Shown piece after piece: positions 25,781 to 36,057 of a DNA stretch of 64,000 nucleotides; position 1 is the first letter of the stretch, and each line of letters starts with the position of its first letter. Below the pieces are notes generated by a model that searched no databases, had not been told where the DNA came from, and saw nothing but the letters and a program-made list of their open reading frames with translations. The DNA comes from Parabacteroides sp. (GTDB taxonomy: Bacteria > Bacteroidota > Bacteroidia > Bacteroidales > Tannerellaceae): contig DXVO01000038.1 in NCBI GenBank assembly GCA_019417325.1, positions 1 to 64,000 on the forward strand, written 5' to 3'. The position numbers were made by a program, and so were the translations under genes.

Positions 25781-26830
25781 ATGAAAATAGTAGATTTATT
25801 GGGAGGAAAGGCTGAGTACTACCTGAACCATACATGTAAGACGATAGACAAACAACTTATCCATATTCCGGGACCGGATATGATAGATAAGGTATGGATG
25901 AATTCCGACAGGAATATCCGTACATTGGAAAGTTTGCAGGCTTTATACGGACATGGACGTCTGGCCAATACGGGCTATGTATCCATTCTGCCTGTAGACC
26001 AGGGCATAGAACATTCTGCAGGAGCGTCTTTCGCCCCCAATCCGCTTTATTTCGATCCCGAAAACATCATAAAGCTGGCCATTGAAGGAGGGTGTAATGC
26101 CGTGGCATCCACATTCGGTGTGTTGGGCGCCGTGGCACGCAAATATGCACACAAGATACCTTTTATCGTCAAGCTGAACCATAATGAGTTGCTGACTTAT
26201 CCGAACAGCTACGACCAGGTAATGTTCGGTACGGTGAAAGAGGCATGGAACATGGGAGCCGTAGCTGTCGGTGCTACCATTTATTTCGGTTCGGAACAAA
26301 GCCGCCGCCAGATAGTGGAAGTGTCACAGGCTTTTGAATATGCCCACGAACTGGGAATGGCTACTATTCTGTGGTGCTATTTGAGAAACAGCAGCTTCAA
26401 AAAGGATGGTACCGACTATCATGCCGCTGCCGACTTGACAGGACAAGCCAACCATATCGGGGTTACCATTAAAGCCGATATCGTGAAGCAGAAGCTCCCA
26501 TCCAATAACGGCGGTTTCAAGGCTATCGGATTCGGAAAGACAAACGAGTGTATGTATTCGGAACTGACCACTGACCATCCGATAGACCTTTGCCGTTATC
26601 AGGTGGCGAATGGCTATATGGGACGTGTCGGATTGATTAACTCGGGCGGTGAATCCCATGGGGAATCCGACCTGCATGATGCTGTCGTAACGGCAGTAGT
26701 AAATAAGCGTGCAGGTGGTATGGGGCTGATCAGCGGTCGTAAGGCTTTCCAGAAACCGATGAAAGACGGAATTCAACTTCTGAACACCATTCAGGACGTA
26801 TATCTGGATTCTTCAATAACCATTGCATAA
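25781..26830 (+). CDS. fbaB: Class I fructose-bisphosphate aldolase (FbaB/DhnA type)
   Basis: The protein has 349 residues. It is a Schiff-base TIM-barrel aldolase, indicated by [20 protein letters not shown] near the N-terminus, [15 protein letters not shown] and the lysine region [13 protein letters not shown], then [18 protein letters not shown] and the phosphate-binding [13 protein letters not shown]. It splits fructose 1,6-bisphosphate into two triose phosphates. In this operon it stands between phosphofructokinase and phosphoglycerate mutase in pathway terms, and the mutase gene starts 13 bases downstream. It is probably an extra copy of a core enzyme. Confidence 0.93.
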
Positions 26831-26843
26831 AGAAGAAGTATCC

Positions 26844-27593
26844 ATGAAAAGAATAGTGTTATTACGTCATGGCGAAAGTCTATGGAACAAAGAAAACCGT
26901 TTTACTGGATGGACGGACGTGGATTTAAGCGAGAAAGGAGTTGAAGAAGCCTGCAAGGCAGGCGATGCATTACGGGAGGCTGGATTTTCTTTTGAGGCAG
27001 CTTACACTTCTTACTTGAAACGTGCCGTAAAAACGTTGAACTGTGTCTTGGACCGGCTGGATAAAGACTGGATTCCGGTTGAAAAGACCTGGCGGCTGAA
27101 CGAGAAGCATTACGGCATGCTTCAGGGACTGAATAAGAGTGAAACAGCGGTCCAATATGGTGAAGAACAAGTACACATCTGGCGAAGAAGCTATGACGTG
27201 GCTCCCGCTCCGGTAGGCAAAGATGATCCCCGTAATCCGGGCATGGATATCCGCTATGCCGGTGTACCAGATAGCGAACTTCCCCGTACGGAATCCCTGA
27301 AAGATACTATTGGGCGTGTCATGCCTTACTGGAAATGCATCATCTTTCCCGCATTGATGTATAAGGACAGCCTGCTGGTAGTCGCCCATGGTAACAGCCT
27401 GCGCGGAATCATCAAGCATCTCAAAGGAATTTCCGATACGGATATTTCCAACCTGAACCTGCCTACGGCAGTTCCTTATGTCTTTGAATTTGACGACAGG
27501 CTGGTTCTTGTCAAGGACTACTACCTTGGAAACCCGGAAGAGATACGGAAACGGGCAGAAGCTGTGGCCAAACAAGGGATGGCTAAAAAATAA
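26844..27593 (+). CDS. gpmA: 2,3-bisphosphoglycerate-dependent phosphoglycerate mutase
   Basis: Translation from 26844 ([20 protein letters not shown]) gives 249 residues, the normal dPGM length; the open frame extends seven codons further upstream over the aldolase stop. The phosphohistidine motif LRHGESLWN, the [13 protein letters not shown] segment, the substrate loop [10 protein letters not shown] and the second histidine [10 protein letters not shown] are intact. It interconverts 3- and 2-phosphoglycerate. A hairpin with a T-run follows, before the Hsp20 gene. Confidence 0.94.
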
Positions 27594-27595
27594 AA

Positions 27596-27622
27596 ATCTG
27601 TCTATCAAGCAGATGCTTTTTT
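27596..27622 (+). terminator. Weak intra-operon terminator or attenuator
   Basis: ATCTG (27596-27600) and CAGAT (27610-27614) form a short stem followed by GC and eight T residues. It may reduce transcription into the Hsp20 gene. Confidence 0.45.
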
Positions 27623-27650
27623 TTAAGTTTTAATTATTAACTTTTAAAGA

Positions 27651-27656
27651 GGAGGT
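27651..27656 (+). promoter_or_regulatory. Strong Shine-Dalgarno site of the Hsp20 gene
   Basis: GGAGGT lies five bases before the ATG at 27661, after AAAGA. Such a site is rare among the other genes of the window and suggests high translation. Confidence 0.7.
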
Positions 27657-27660
27657 AAAA

Positions 27661-28089
27661 ATGGTACCTGTAAAAACAAACCAGAATTGGTTACCGAGTA
27701 TTTTTAACGATTTCTTTGACAATGAATGGATGGCAAGAGCAAACGCTACGGCTCCAGCCATCAATGTGATTGAGAATGAAAAGGACTACAAGGTAGAACT
27801 GGCAGCTCCGGGAATGACCAAGAATGATTTTAAGGTAAGTGTGGATGAAAGCAACAATCTGGTAATCTGCATGGAAAAAAAGGACGAGAAAAAGGAGGAG
27901 AAGAAAGACGGAAAATACTTGCGCCGTGAATTCTCCTATTCCCGATTCCAGCAGAGTATCCTGCTGCCGGATAATGTGGAAAAAGATAAAATTTCGGCCA
28001 AAGTGGAACACGGGGTCCTGTTTATCGATATTCCCAAAGTCGTAGATAAGAAGGTTCAGGAAACCACCAAAACTATTGATGTCAAATAA
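27661..28089 (+). CDS. Small heat shock protein, Hsp20/alpha-crystallin family
   Basis: The protein has 142 residues. The alpha-crystallin domain runs from about residue 37 to 135 (AINVIENEKDYKVELAAPGM, KNDFKVSVDESNNLVICME, and LPDNVEKDKISAKVEHGVLF with the conserved GVL core), preceded by a short N-terminal arm. A C-terminal I-x-I-type motif is only loosely present. It holds unfolding proteins without ATP. Its place among glycolysis and ion-transport genes points to a stress-induced operon. Start chosen by the Shine-Dalgarno site at 27651. Confidence 0.93.
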   Translation: MVPVKTNQNWLPSIFNDFFDNEWMARANATAPAINVIENEKDYKVELAAPGMTKNDFKVSVDESNNLVICMEKKDEKKEEKKDGKYLRREFSYSRFQQSILLPDNVEKDKISAKVEHGVLFIDIPKVVDKKVQETTKTIDVK

Positions 28090-28174
28090 GATATCTTGAT
28101 GAGACTCTACAGAAGGCATTTCTTATTATCAGGGAATGCCTTCACCCGGATATTTGAATTCCAAAATAAATATA

Positions 28175-28670
28175 ATGAGAGGATTTGATTTCGATAAAGC
28201 GCTGGTAGCCCTTCAGAATGAACTGCATTGTTTTGCATATAAACTGACTGCTGACAAGGATGAAGCAGAAAACTTGTTGCAGGAAACAATGTTGAGGACG
28301 TTGGATAATAAGGATAAGTTTGATTCCGGTACGAATTTTAAAGGCTGGATGTATACCATCATGCGCAATGCATTTATCAATAATTGCCGGACAAAGAAAA
28401 TACGAGGGAATTTATATGTATTATCAGAACCTGAATATCATTTCCTGTTAAGGGACGACTCTTTCATTTTCGTGGATAACGGGCATGATGCAAAAGAGAT
28501 AAGGGAAGCCCTTAAAACATTGCCTAAAGCACATTATGTCGTTTTTATGTTGTACCGGAGTCAAATATCGGGAAATAGCCGCAAAGATAGGAGTGTCACT
28601 GAGTACGATAAAAAGCCGTATCTTTTATAGCAGAAAAAGGCTAAAACAGTTGCTTTCTAATTTTGCCTGA
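28175..28670 (+). pseudogene. ECF-type sigma factor with a frameshift between regions 2 and 4
   Basis: The first frame begins at 28175 (MRGFDFDKALVALQNELHCF) and encodes sigma region 2 (KDEAENLLQETMLRTLDNKD, GTNFKGWMYTIMRNAFINNC) and the start of region 4 (ALKTLPKAHYVVFMLY). It then runs into unrelated residues and a stop at 28630. The missing part of region 4 (KYREIAAKIGVSLSTIKSRI, then FYSRKRLKQLLSNFA) is intact in another frame, ending at 28670. The lesion is near 28557-28565. This may be a real mutation, a sequencing error or a recoding site. An intact version would be a good candidate regulator of the operon it lies in. Confidence 0.82.
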
Positions 28671-28695
28671 TTAATTAAAATATAAAAAACAAATT

Positions 28696-29679
28696 ATGGA
28701 TAACAAGTATATTGGAATTCTGACTTCCGGAGGGGATGCTTCAGGAATGAACGCGGCTATCCGTGCCGTGACCCGCGCCGCCATTTTTAACGGATTTAAA
28801 GTGAAAGGAATTTATAGAGGTTACGAGGGGCTGATTGCCGGTGAAGTGAAAGAACTCACGACGGAAGATGTAAGTAGCATTATCCAGAGGGGAGGCACCA
28901 TACTGAAAACAGCTCGCTCCGAGACTTTCACCACTCCCGAAGGACGCAAGAAAGCTTATAAGGTCATACAGAAAGAGAACATCAATGCTTTGATAATTAT
29001 CGGTGGAGACGGTTCCCTGACGGGAGCCCGTATCTTTGCGGAGGAGTATGATGTGACGTGCATAGGATTGCCCGGCACCATTGACAATGACCTATATGGT
29101 ACCGATTTTACCATAGGATATGATACGGCATTGAACACCATTGTGGAATGCGTGGATAAAATCAGGGACACGGCAACCTCCCATGACCGTATCTTCTTTG
29201 TCGAAGTGATGGGGCGTGATGCGGGCTTCCTGGCACAAAACAGCGCAATAGCTTCCGGTGCTGAAGCGGCCATCATCCCGGAGGACAGGACGGACGTGGA
29301 CCAGTTGGAAACATTCATCGGGCGCGGATTCAGAAAGACGAAAAACAGCAGCATCGTAATTGTGACCGAAAGTCCTGAAAACAAGAATGGAGGTGCCATA
29401 TATTACGCCGACCGGGTAAAGAAGGAATATCCCGGGTATGATGTCAGGGTTTCTATCCTGGGCCATCTGCAACGGGGTGGTGCTCCGAGTGCCAATGACC
29501 GTATACTGGCAAGCCGGCTGGGTGAAGCCGCAATCCAGGCCTTAATGGAAGGCCAGCGAAATGTTATGATAGGCATACGGAACAACGAGATTGTTTATGT
29601 TCCTTTTGTCCAGGCAATCAAAAAGGACAAGCCTATTGACAAAAGCCTGATCCGGGTCCTTAACGAATTATCGATCTAA
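28696..29679 (+). CDS. pfkA: ATP-dependent 6-phosphofructokinase
   Basis: The protein has 327 residues, the bacterial PfkA length. The ATP site [14 protein letters not shown] and GGDGSLTG, the catalytic [20 protein letters not shown] with the base aspartate, and MGRDAGFLA are intact, as is the effector/substrate segment [14 protein letters not shown]. The glycine of the TGGDAPG-type loop is conserved, consistent with ATP rather than pyrophosphate use, though I cannot prove the donor. It commits fructose 6-phosphate to glycolysis, upstream of the aldolase encoded in the same operon. Confidence 0.93.
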
Positions 29680-29692
29680 AATAACCGTTAAT

Positions 29693-31939
29693 ATGTCAGA
29701 AGTTGCTCCTTTAATATCGGATCTTGCCATAATTCTGATTATTGCCGGTATTGTAACCGTCATTTTCAAGTGGCTGAAGCAACCGGTCATATTGGGCTAC
29801 ATTGTAGCCGGTATTATGGCGGGTCCTTCCGTTTCTCTGGTCCCGACTGTTTCCGATCCTGCCAATATCAAAATATGGGCGGACATCGGTGTCATTTTTC
29901 TGCTGTTCGCGATGGGACTGGACTTTTCGTTCAAGAAATTGATAAATGTGGGCATTACGGCTATCGTTGCCACTGTCACTATTGTATGTGGCATGATGTT
30001 CATAGGTTATACAGCGGGGAATGCAATGGGGTTCTCCCACATGAGCAGTATTTTTCTGGGTGGAATGTTGTCCATGTCGTCCACGGCCATCGTATTCAAG
30101 GCCTTCAATGACATGGGACTTCTCCAACAGAAATTCACTGGCATTGTCTTGGGGATTCTTGTTATCGAAGATCTGGTGGCTGTAGTGATGATGGTTGTTC
30201 TTTCCACGTTGGCGGTAGGCAAACATTTTGAAGGGAAGGAGATGCTGGAAAGTATATTGAAGCTGGCCGCTTTCCTGATTTTCTGGTCGGCATTGGGTAT
30301 CTATCTGATACCTACCCTGCTGAAGAAGATACGCCGTTTCACCAGCAACGAGATTTTATTGATAACCTCTCTGGGACTTTGCCTGGGAATGGTGATGATT
30401 GCGACAAAAGCGGGATTTTCTGCCGCATTGGGAGCCTTTGTCATGGGGTCCCTGCTGGCAGAGACCGTTGAAGCGGAAAAAATCGTACATATCGTACAGC
30501 CGGTAAAAGACCTGTTCGCTTCCATATTTTTCGTGTCGGTAGGAATGATGATCGATCCTGCCATGATGTGGGAATATGCCGTCCCTATTTTCATCCTGAC
30601 ATTGCTGGTACTGTCCGGTCAGGTACTGTTCGGGAGCTTTGGTGTCTTGCTTTCCGGCCAGCCGTTGAAAATTGCCATACAGTCCGGCTTTTCACTGACA
30701 CAGGTCGGTGAATTCGCATTCATCATCGCATCTTTAGGCGTCAGTCTGAATGTTACGGACAAGTATCTCTATCCGGTCATAGTGGCAGTATCTGTCATAA
30801 CGACTTTTCTTACCCCCTATATGATACGGCTTTCGGAACCAGCATACCGGTTTATAGACATCCACATGCCTGAATCCCTGAAAGATTATCTCGTACACTA
30901 TACGTCCGGGGCAATGACTGTAAAACACCAGGGTACTTGGCATAAACTGATCCGGTCTATGCTGGTGTCTGTCACACTCTATCTGGTCGTATGCGTTTTT
31001 TTCATCACTTTATATTTTTCCTATGTGCATCCTTTGATTAGGAAAAGTCTGCCGGGAATGGAAGGGAACTTGTTGGGCTTCATCATCATCTTTCTTGTCA
31101 TATCCCCGTTTCTATGGGCCATCATCATGAAAAGGAACAATTCAACCGAGTTCCGTAAACTCTGGACGGACAACAAGTTCAACAGAGGGCCTTTGGTATC
31201 AATAGTACTTGTCAAAATACTGATCTGCACGATTATCATGATGAGTATCATTACCCATCTTTTCAATGTTGCCTTGGGAGCCGGGTTGGTAGTCTCTTCC
31301 ATTATCATTGCCGTCATTTATTTTTCCAAGCGGATCAAGAAACGGTCGCTGACTATAGAGAGACAATTTATGGCAAACTTTCAGGGGACGGACGGGAATG
31401 GACTTTCTACAGAAAGTGATACAGGCTCCACCCTTGGCAGCAATATCCCGTTCAAGGAATTACATTTGGCGGATTTCACAGTATCCCCTGATTCCATATA
31501 TGTGGGCAGAACATTAAAAGAAAGCAGCTTGCGCACCTTGTTTCAGATAAATGTGATTTCAATCACCCGTGGAGAAAAACGCCTAGATATACCACAAGGG
31601 GAAGAACATCTCTATCCATATGACAAGGTTACGGTCGTAGGTACGGACCGACAGTTGGAAAGCTTCCGGACATCCATGGAGCAAAAGAAGGTAGAAAGGA
31701 ACGGGAACGGAACATCCTCGCAGGATGAGATGGAAATAGGGCAATTTCCTGTCGAAGGAGGTTCACCATTGATCGGAAAGACGATCCGGGAGGCAGACAT
31801 ATCGGATAGCATCATTATCGGAATAGAGAGGAGTACCGTGAATATTATGAATCCAGACCCTGATACAATTTTCAAGGAGAATGATACGGTATGGATTGTC
31901 GGTAAACGAAAAATAATAAAAGGACTGAATAAAGATTAG
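29693..31939 (+). CDS. Kef-type (CPA2) cation:proton antiporter with two C-terminal TrkA-C-like domains
   Basis: The protein has 748 residues. Residues 5-390 form the Na_H_Exchanger domain with about twelve helices, including FLLFAMGLDFSF, GGMLSMSSTAIVFKAFNDMG and the ion-site helix GILVIEDLVAVVMMVVL. A second hydrophobic block of about four helices follows at 420-555. Two RCK/TrkA-C-like domains end the protein (DFTVSPDSIYVGRTLKESSL; IGKTIREADISDSIIIGIER). There is no KefB-type NAD-binding KTN domain. It should exchange potassium or sodium for protons. It starts 13 bases after pfkA, and methylglyoxal synthase lies in the same operon. Confidence 0.9.
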   Translation: MSEVAPLISDLAIILIIAGIVTVIFKWLKQPVILGYIVAGIMAGPSVSLVPTVSDPANIKIWADIGVIFLLFAMGLDFSFKKLINVGITAIVATVTIVCGMMFIGYTAGNAMGFSHMSSIFLGGMLSMSSTAIVFKAFNDMGLLQQKFTGIVLGILVIEDLVAVVMMVVLSTLAVGKHFEGKEMLESILKLAAFLIFWSALGIYLIPTLLKKIRRFTSNEILLITSLGLCLGMVMIATKAGFSAALGAFVMGSLLAETVEAEKIVHIVQPVKDLFASIFFVSVGMMIDPAMMWEYAVPIFILTLLVLSGQVLFGSFGVLLSGQPLKIAIQSGFSLTQVGEFAFIIASLGVSLNVTDKYLYPVIVAVSVITTFLTPYMIRLSEPAYRFIDIHMPESLKDYLVHYTSGAMTVKHQGTWHKLIRSMLVSVTLYLVVCVFFITLYFSYVHPLIRKSLPGMEGNLLGFIIIFLVISPFLWAIIMKRNNSTEFRKLWTDNKFNRGPLVSIVLVKILICTIIMMSIITHLFNVALGAGLVVSSIIIAVIYFSKRIKKRSLTIERQFMANFQGTDGNGLSTESDTGSTLGSNIPFKELHLADFTVSPDSIYVGRTLKESSLRTLFQINVISITRGEKRLDIPQGEEHLYPYDKVTVVGTDRQLESFRTSMEQKKVERNGNGTSSQDEMEIGQFPVEGGSPLIGKTIREADISDSIIIGIERSTVNIMNPDPDTIFKENDTVWIVGKRKIIKGLNKD

Positions 31940-31960
31940 GACTTATTTAATTAAAATGTC

Positions 31961-34519
31961 ATGGAATATTCAAGTTATAATGTAAATACCCCTCAGTGGA
32001 GGGAGATTACAGTAGGTTCACATCTTCCTGCAGAACTGCGAAAACTTGCAGAAATCGCACATAATCTCTGGTGGACATGGAATGATGACGCAAAGAAACT
32101 GTATTGTGATTTGGATTCGGAACTTTGGAAAGAGGTGGAACAGAATCCGGTATTGTTTCTGGAGCGGATAAATTATGAGAAGCTTGTAGCGCTGGCACAT
32201 GATGAGAACTTTGTCTATAAAATGGATGCCGTCTATTCCGCCTTCAAAAAATACGTAGATGTGGAACCGGATCACCAGCGCCCGTCAATAGCTTATTTCA
32301 GCATGGAATACGGCTTGGATGAAGTCCTTAAGATATATTCCGGCGGTTTGGGAATGTTGGCGGGGGATTACCTGAAAGAGGCGTCGGACAGCAATGTGGA
32401 CCTTTGTGCCATAGGACTTTTGTACCGTTACGGTTATTTTGACCAGTCGCTTTCCATGGACGGCCAGCAGACAGTCAATTATAAAGCGCAGAATTTCGGG
32501 CAGCTCCCGATTGAAAAGGTAATGCAACCGGATGGGAAACAACTGGTAATCCACGTCCCCTATGCCGACAGTTTTGTGGTACATGCCAATGTCTGGAAAG
32601 CCAGTGTGGGGCGTATTCCCCTTTATCTGCTGGATACGGACAATGAACTCAACAGCGAGTTTGACCGCCCTATCACTCACCATCTGTATGGAGGCGACTG
32701 GGAGAATCGGCTAAAACAGGAAATACTGCTTGGCATAGGCGGGATGATAACGCTGAGAGCTTTAGGTATAACGAAAGATGTATATCACTGTAATGAGGGG
32801 CATGCCGCACTGATCAATATCCAGCGGCTTTGTGATTACATAAATGGCGGCTTGAATTTCGGGCAGGCCATGGAGCTGGTACGTGCTTCCTCACTTTATA
32901 CCGTACATACTCCCGTACCCGCTGGTCATGATTATTTTGACGAAGGGCTTTTCAATAAATATATGAAGGGATATCCTGGCAAGTTGGGTATAACCTGGGA
33001 TAACCTGATGGATCTCGGGCGTCACAATCCGGGAGACAAGGAGGAACGTTTCTGCATGTCTGTCTTCGCCTGCAAGACCTGCCAGGAGGTAAACGGTGTC
33101 AGCAAGTTGCATAAATCGGTATCCCAGCAAATGTTTGCGCCGATCTGGAAGGGATACTTCCCGGAAGAGAACCATGTGGGTTATGTAACCAACGGGGTAC
33201 ATCTGCCTACCTGGTGTGCGGCAGAATGGAAAAAGCTTTTCAAGGACAATTTTGATGAGAATTTTTTCTGCGACCAGTCCAATCAGAAAATCTGGGAGGC
33301 CGTCTATGGCATCCCGGATGAAGAGATATGGAATACCCGGTTAAAACAGAAAGCAAAATTGCTGGACTATATCAAAAGCAAATGCAGCAAGGACTGGCTC
33401 AGGAGTCAGATTGATCCGGCATTGAGCGTTTCCATTTTTGAGAGATTCAATCCCGATGCTCTTCTAATAGGCTTCGGACGCCGTTTTGCTACATATAAGA
33501 GGGCTCATCTTCTGTTCACGGATATAGACCGACTTGCCAGGATTGTGAATAATCCGAAATATCCGGTACAGTTCATCTTTGCAGGCAAAGCCCATCCCAA
33601 TGACGGTGCCGGGCAGGGGCTGATCAAGCAAATCGTGGAAATATCCCGGCGTCCGGAATTTTTAGGTAAAATCATATTCTTGGAGAATTACGACATGGAC
33701 CTGGCACGCCATCTTATCTCGGGGGTGGATATTTGGATGAACACCCCTACGCGGTTGGCAGAAGCTTCGGGTACGTCGGGCGAGAAGGCATTGATGAACG
33801 GTGTGCTTAATTTCTCCGTGCTGGACGGTTGGTGGTATGAAGGATACCGTAAGGATGCTGGATGGGCACTGACTGATAAAAGGACTTATCAGAATGAACA
33901 GTACCAAAACCAGCTGGATGCCGAAGCCATCTATTATTTGTTGGAGCATGACATCCTGCCACTGTATTACGAGCATGGGGGGAAGAACTATTCGGAAGAC
34001 TGGGTCAAGTATATCAAGAACTCAATCGCACAAATCGCTCCCCATTTTACCATGAAAAGACAGTTGGACGACTACTATGACAGGTTCTATAACAAACTGT
34101 CAGAGCATTTCCACATTCTGGCAGCCGACAACTTTGCGAAGGCGAAAATGATGGCTGACTGGAAAGCAAACGTCCGAAGCAGATGGGATGCCATAGAAAT
34201 CAAATCCATAGAGGCAGGGAATGGGCTGAATGCCACGGTTGAAGCCGGAAAGGAATATGAGGTGACGGTTGTCGTTGATGAGAAAGGCCTGGATGACGCA
34301 ATCGGAATAGAATCGGTCATTATCAGGCGTGAAGACGGTCAGGATCACATATATGAGGTTATTCCCCTTTTGCCGGTTTCCAAGAATGGGAATTTATATA
34401 CCTTTAAGGCGACATCCGGCATTTTCAACGCTGGAAGCTTCAAGCAGGCCTTCCGTATGTATCCCAAGAATGCTTTGTTACCTCACCGACAAGATTTCTG
34501 TTATGTACGATGGTTTTAA
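31961..34519 (+). CDS. glgP: Alpha-glucan (glycogen/maltodextrin) phosphorylase
   Basis: The protein has 852 residues, typical of the DUF3417-containing alpha-glucan phosphorylases. The N-terminal domain shows LAEIAHNLWWTWNDDAKKLY, followed by SIAYFSMEYGLDEVLKIYSG. The glucan site (VYHCNEGHAALINIQRL), phosphate-site region FGRRFATYKR, and the pyridoxal-phosphate lysine motif EASGTSGEKALMNG are present. It releases glucose 1-phosphate from glycogen, feeding the glycolytic enzymes of the same operon without spending ATP on the first phosphorylation. It lies 21 bases after the antiporter. Confidence 0.92.
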   Translation: MEYSSYNVNTPQWREITVGSHLPAELRKLAEIAHNLWWTWNDDAKKLYCDLDSELWKEVEQNPVLFLERINYEKLVALAHDENFVYKMDAVYSAFKKYVDVEPDHQRPSIAYFSMEYGLDEVLKIYSGGLGMLAGDYLKEASDSNVDLCAIGLLYRYGYFDQSLSMDGQQTVNYKAQNFGQLPIEKVMQPDGKQLVIHVPYADSFVVHANVWKASVGRIPLYLLDTDNELNSEFDRPITHHLYGGDWENRLKQEILLGIGGMITLRALGITKDVYHCNEGHAALINIQRLCDYINGGLNFGQAMELVRASSLYTVHTPVPAGHDYFDEGLFNKYMKGYPGKLGITWDNLMDLGRHNPGDKEERFCMSVFACKTCQEVNGVSKLHKSVSQQMFAPIWKGYFPEENHVGYVTNGVHLPTWCAAEWKKLFKDNFDENFFCDQSNQKIWEAVYGIPDEEIWNTRLKQKAKLLDYIKSKCSKDWLRSQIDPALSVSIFERFNPDALLIGFGRRFATYKRAHLLFTDIDRLARIVNNPKYPVQFIFAGKAHPNDGAGQGLIKQIVEISRRPEFLGKIIFLENYDMDLARHLISGVDIWMNTPTRLAEASGTSGEKALMNGVLNFSVLDGWWYEGYRKDAGWALTDKRTYQNEQYQNQLDAEAIYYLLEHDILPLYYEHGGKNYSEDWVKYIKNSIAQIAPHFTMKRQLDDYYDRFYNKLSEHFHILAADNFAKAKMMADWKANVRSRWDAIEIKSIEAGNGLNATVEAGKEYEVTVVVDEKGLDDAIGIESVIIRREDGQDHIYEVIPLLPVSKNGNLYTFKATSGIFNAGSFKQAFRMYPKNALLPHRQDFCYVRWF

Positions 34520-34535
34520 TGAACAGTAAAAGGAT

Positions 34536-35345
34536 ATGCAAAAACAACGTATGAGCGGGCAAAATCAAAAAACAGATAAACGGATAGCATGGCCGATCAT
34601 CATCATGAACTTCACGGGAGTGTATGACTACGAGGCGTTTGCCTGGAACAATAAATTTATATGGCTGGATTGTCGTCATCTTTATGGTACAGATGGCTAC
34701 TGTGACAGGGAGGGGGCTTTGGCTTTGAAGGGGATGATTGCTGATTATCCGGCGGAGGGAGTCCATTTCATCGATTCAGGCAATTATCATTATTTGACTA
34801 AATTCTGGACAGACAAACTTGAAACTCCGTTTTCGCTGATTGTGTTCGACCACCATCCCGATATGCAGCCACCGTTGTTTGACAACATACTTTCTTGCGG
34901 AAGTTGGGTAAAGGATATATTGGACCATAACAACAACTGCAAGAAAGTAATTATCGTAGGTTCTTCAGACAAACTGATACAGGCTGTGCCGAAAGGATAT
35001 GAAAGACAAGTTCGGTTTTACAGTGAAACTACGCTCATGCACGAAGAGGGTTGGCAGAACTTTTCTTCCGGACATATCAACGGACCGGTTTACATTTCCA
35101 TAGACAAGGATGTCTTGAATCCGGCTTCGGCAGCAACAAACTGGGATCAAGGTTCTCTCAGCTTATGGGAATTGGAGAAACTGCTGGCTGTTATTCTTCA
35201 GAAAGAACAGGTAGTAGGCATTGACATCTGTGGGGAATGCTCCACAACACTCAATCTTTTTGAAGAAAAACGGGAAACCGTCATGGATAGCCAGGCAAAC
35301 AAAGAATTGCTCAGATTTATCCGGTCATCCTCCGGCCTTCAATAG
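34536..35345 (+). CDS. Arginase-family (ureohydrolase) protein
   Basis: The frame gives 269 residues from 34536; starts at 34551 or 34605 (MNFTGVYDYEAF) are also plausible and the last best matches the family's beginning. Metal-binding motifs are visible: VFDHHPDMQPP and SIDKDVLNPASA, then VVGIDICGECSTTL. These are the aspartate/histidine ligands of the arginase/agmatinase/formimidoylglutamase fold. The substrate cannot be read from sequence. It lies between the glucan phosphorylase and methylglyoxal synthase genes. Confidence 0.8.
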   Translation: MQKQRMSGQNQKTDKRIAWPIIIMNFTGVYDYEAFAWNNKFIWLDCRHLYGTDGYCDREGALALKGMIADYPAEGVHFIDSGNYHYLTKFWTDKLETPFSLIVFDHHPDMQPPLFDNILSCGSWVKDILDHNNNCKKVIIVGSSDKLIQAVPKGYERQVRFYSETTLMHEEGWQNFSSGHINGPVYISIDKDVLNPASAATNWDQGSLSLWELEKLLAVILQKEQVVGIDICGECSTTLNLFEEKRETVMDSQANKELLRFIRSSSGLQ

Positions 35346-35399
35346 AATTAGTTTTTTTGTTATTATAATTATCATATAAAAATAAAATAATTTAGCTTT

Positions 35400-35936
35400 A
35401 TGGAAACAATTGTTCGTAGAATTGGACTTGTTGCACACGATGCAATGAAAAAAGACATGATAGAGTGGGTTCTCTGGAACTCGGAACGTCTGATAGGACA
35501 TAAATTCTATTGTACGGGTACAACCGGTACACTAATTAAAAAAGCCCTTGAAGAAAAACATCCTGAAATCAAATGGGATATCACAATCCTGAAATCTGGT
35601 CCTTTAGGAGGTGACCAGCAAATTGGTTCGCGGATCGTAGAAGGAGAAATAGACTATCTGTTCTTTTTTACAGATCCGATGACACTACAGCCGCATGATA
35701 CGGATGTGAAAGCATTGACCAGACTGGCTGGAGTTGAAAATATTGTTTTCTGCTGTAACCGTTCGACTGCGGACCACATTATTACGAGTCCCTTATTCAC
35801 TGACCCAACTTACGAACGTATTCACCCGGATTACACCAATTACACGCAGCGTTTTGAAAACAAGGGAATCATATCTGAAGCAGTGGAGCAAGTGAAAAAG
35901 CGGAGGAATAAAAGTGAGAATAACATTTCTAAATGA
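35400..35936 (+). CDS. mgsA: Methylglyoxal synthase
   Basis: The protein has 178 residues, slightly longer than the 150-residue enterobacterial enzyme. The family segments are present: IGLVAHDAMKKDMIEWV, the phosphate-binding FYCTGTTGTLI, the catalytic-aspartate region SGPLGGDQQIGSRIVEGEID and DPMTLQPHDTDVKALTRLA. It converts dihydroxyacetone phosphate to methylglyoxal, a bypass that relieves triose-phosphate build-up. It is the last gene of the operon and is followed by a terminator-like hairpin. Pairing with a Kef-type antiporter recalls E. coli, where methylglyoxal adducts open Kef systems to acidify the cell. Confidence 0.93.
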   Translation: METIVRRIGLVAHDAMKKDMIEWVLWNSERLIGHKFYCTGTTGTLIKKALEEKHPEIKWDITILKSGPLGGDQQIGSRIVEGEIDYLFFFTDPMTLQPHDTDVKALTRLAGVENIVFCCNRSTADHIITSPLFTDPTYERIHPDYTNYTQRFENKGIISEAVEQVKKRRNKSENNISK

Positions 35937-36029
35937 ACTGTAATAAGTAGTAGAATATTTATAAGGCTATCTAAGAAACAAGTTGTTTACATCTTTCAGA
36001 ATAGGTATCAGCTGAATAGTAATCTGCTA

Positions 36030-36057
36030 AGTTTGTGTCAAAACGTTGGCACAAACT
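36030..36057 (+). terminator. Terminator after methylglyoxal synthase
   Basis: AGTTTGTG (36030-36037) and CACAAACT (36050-36057) form a stem around a loop containing AACGTT and are followed by CTTTTATA. Confidence 0.65.
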
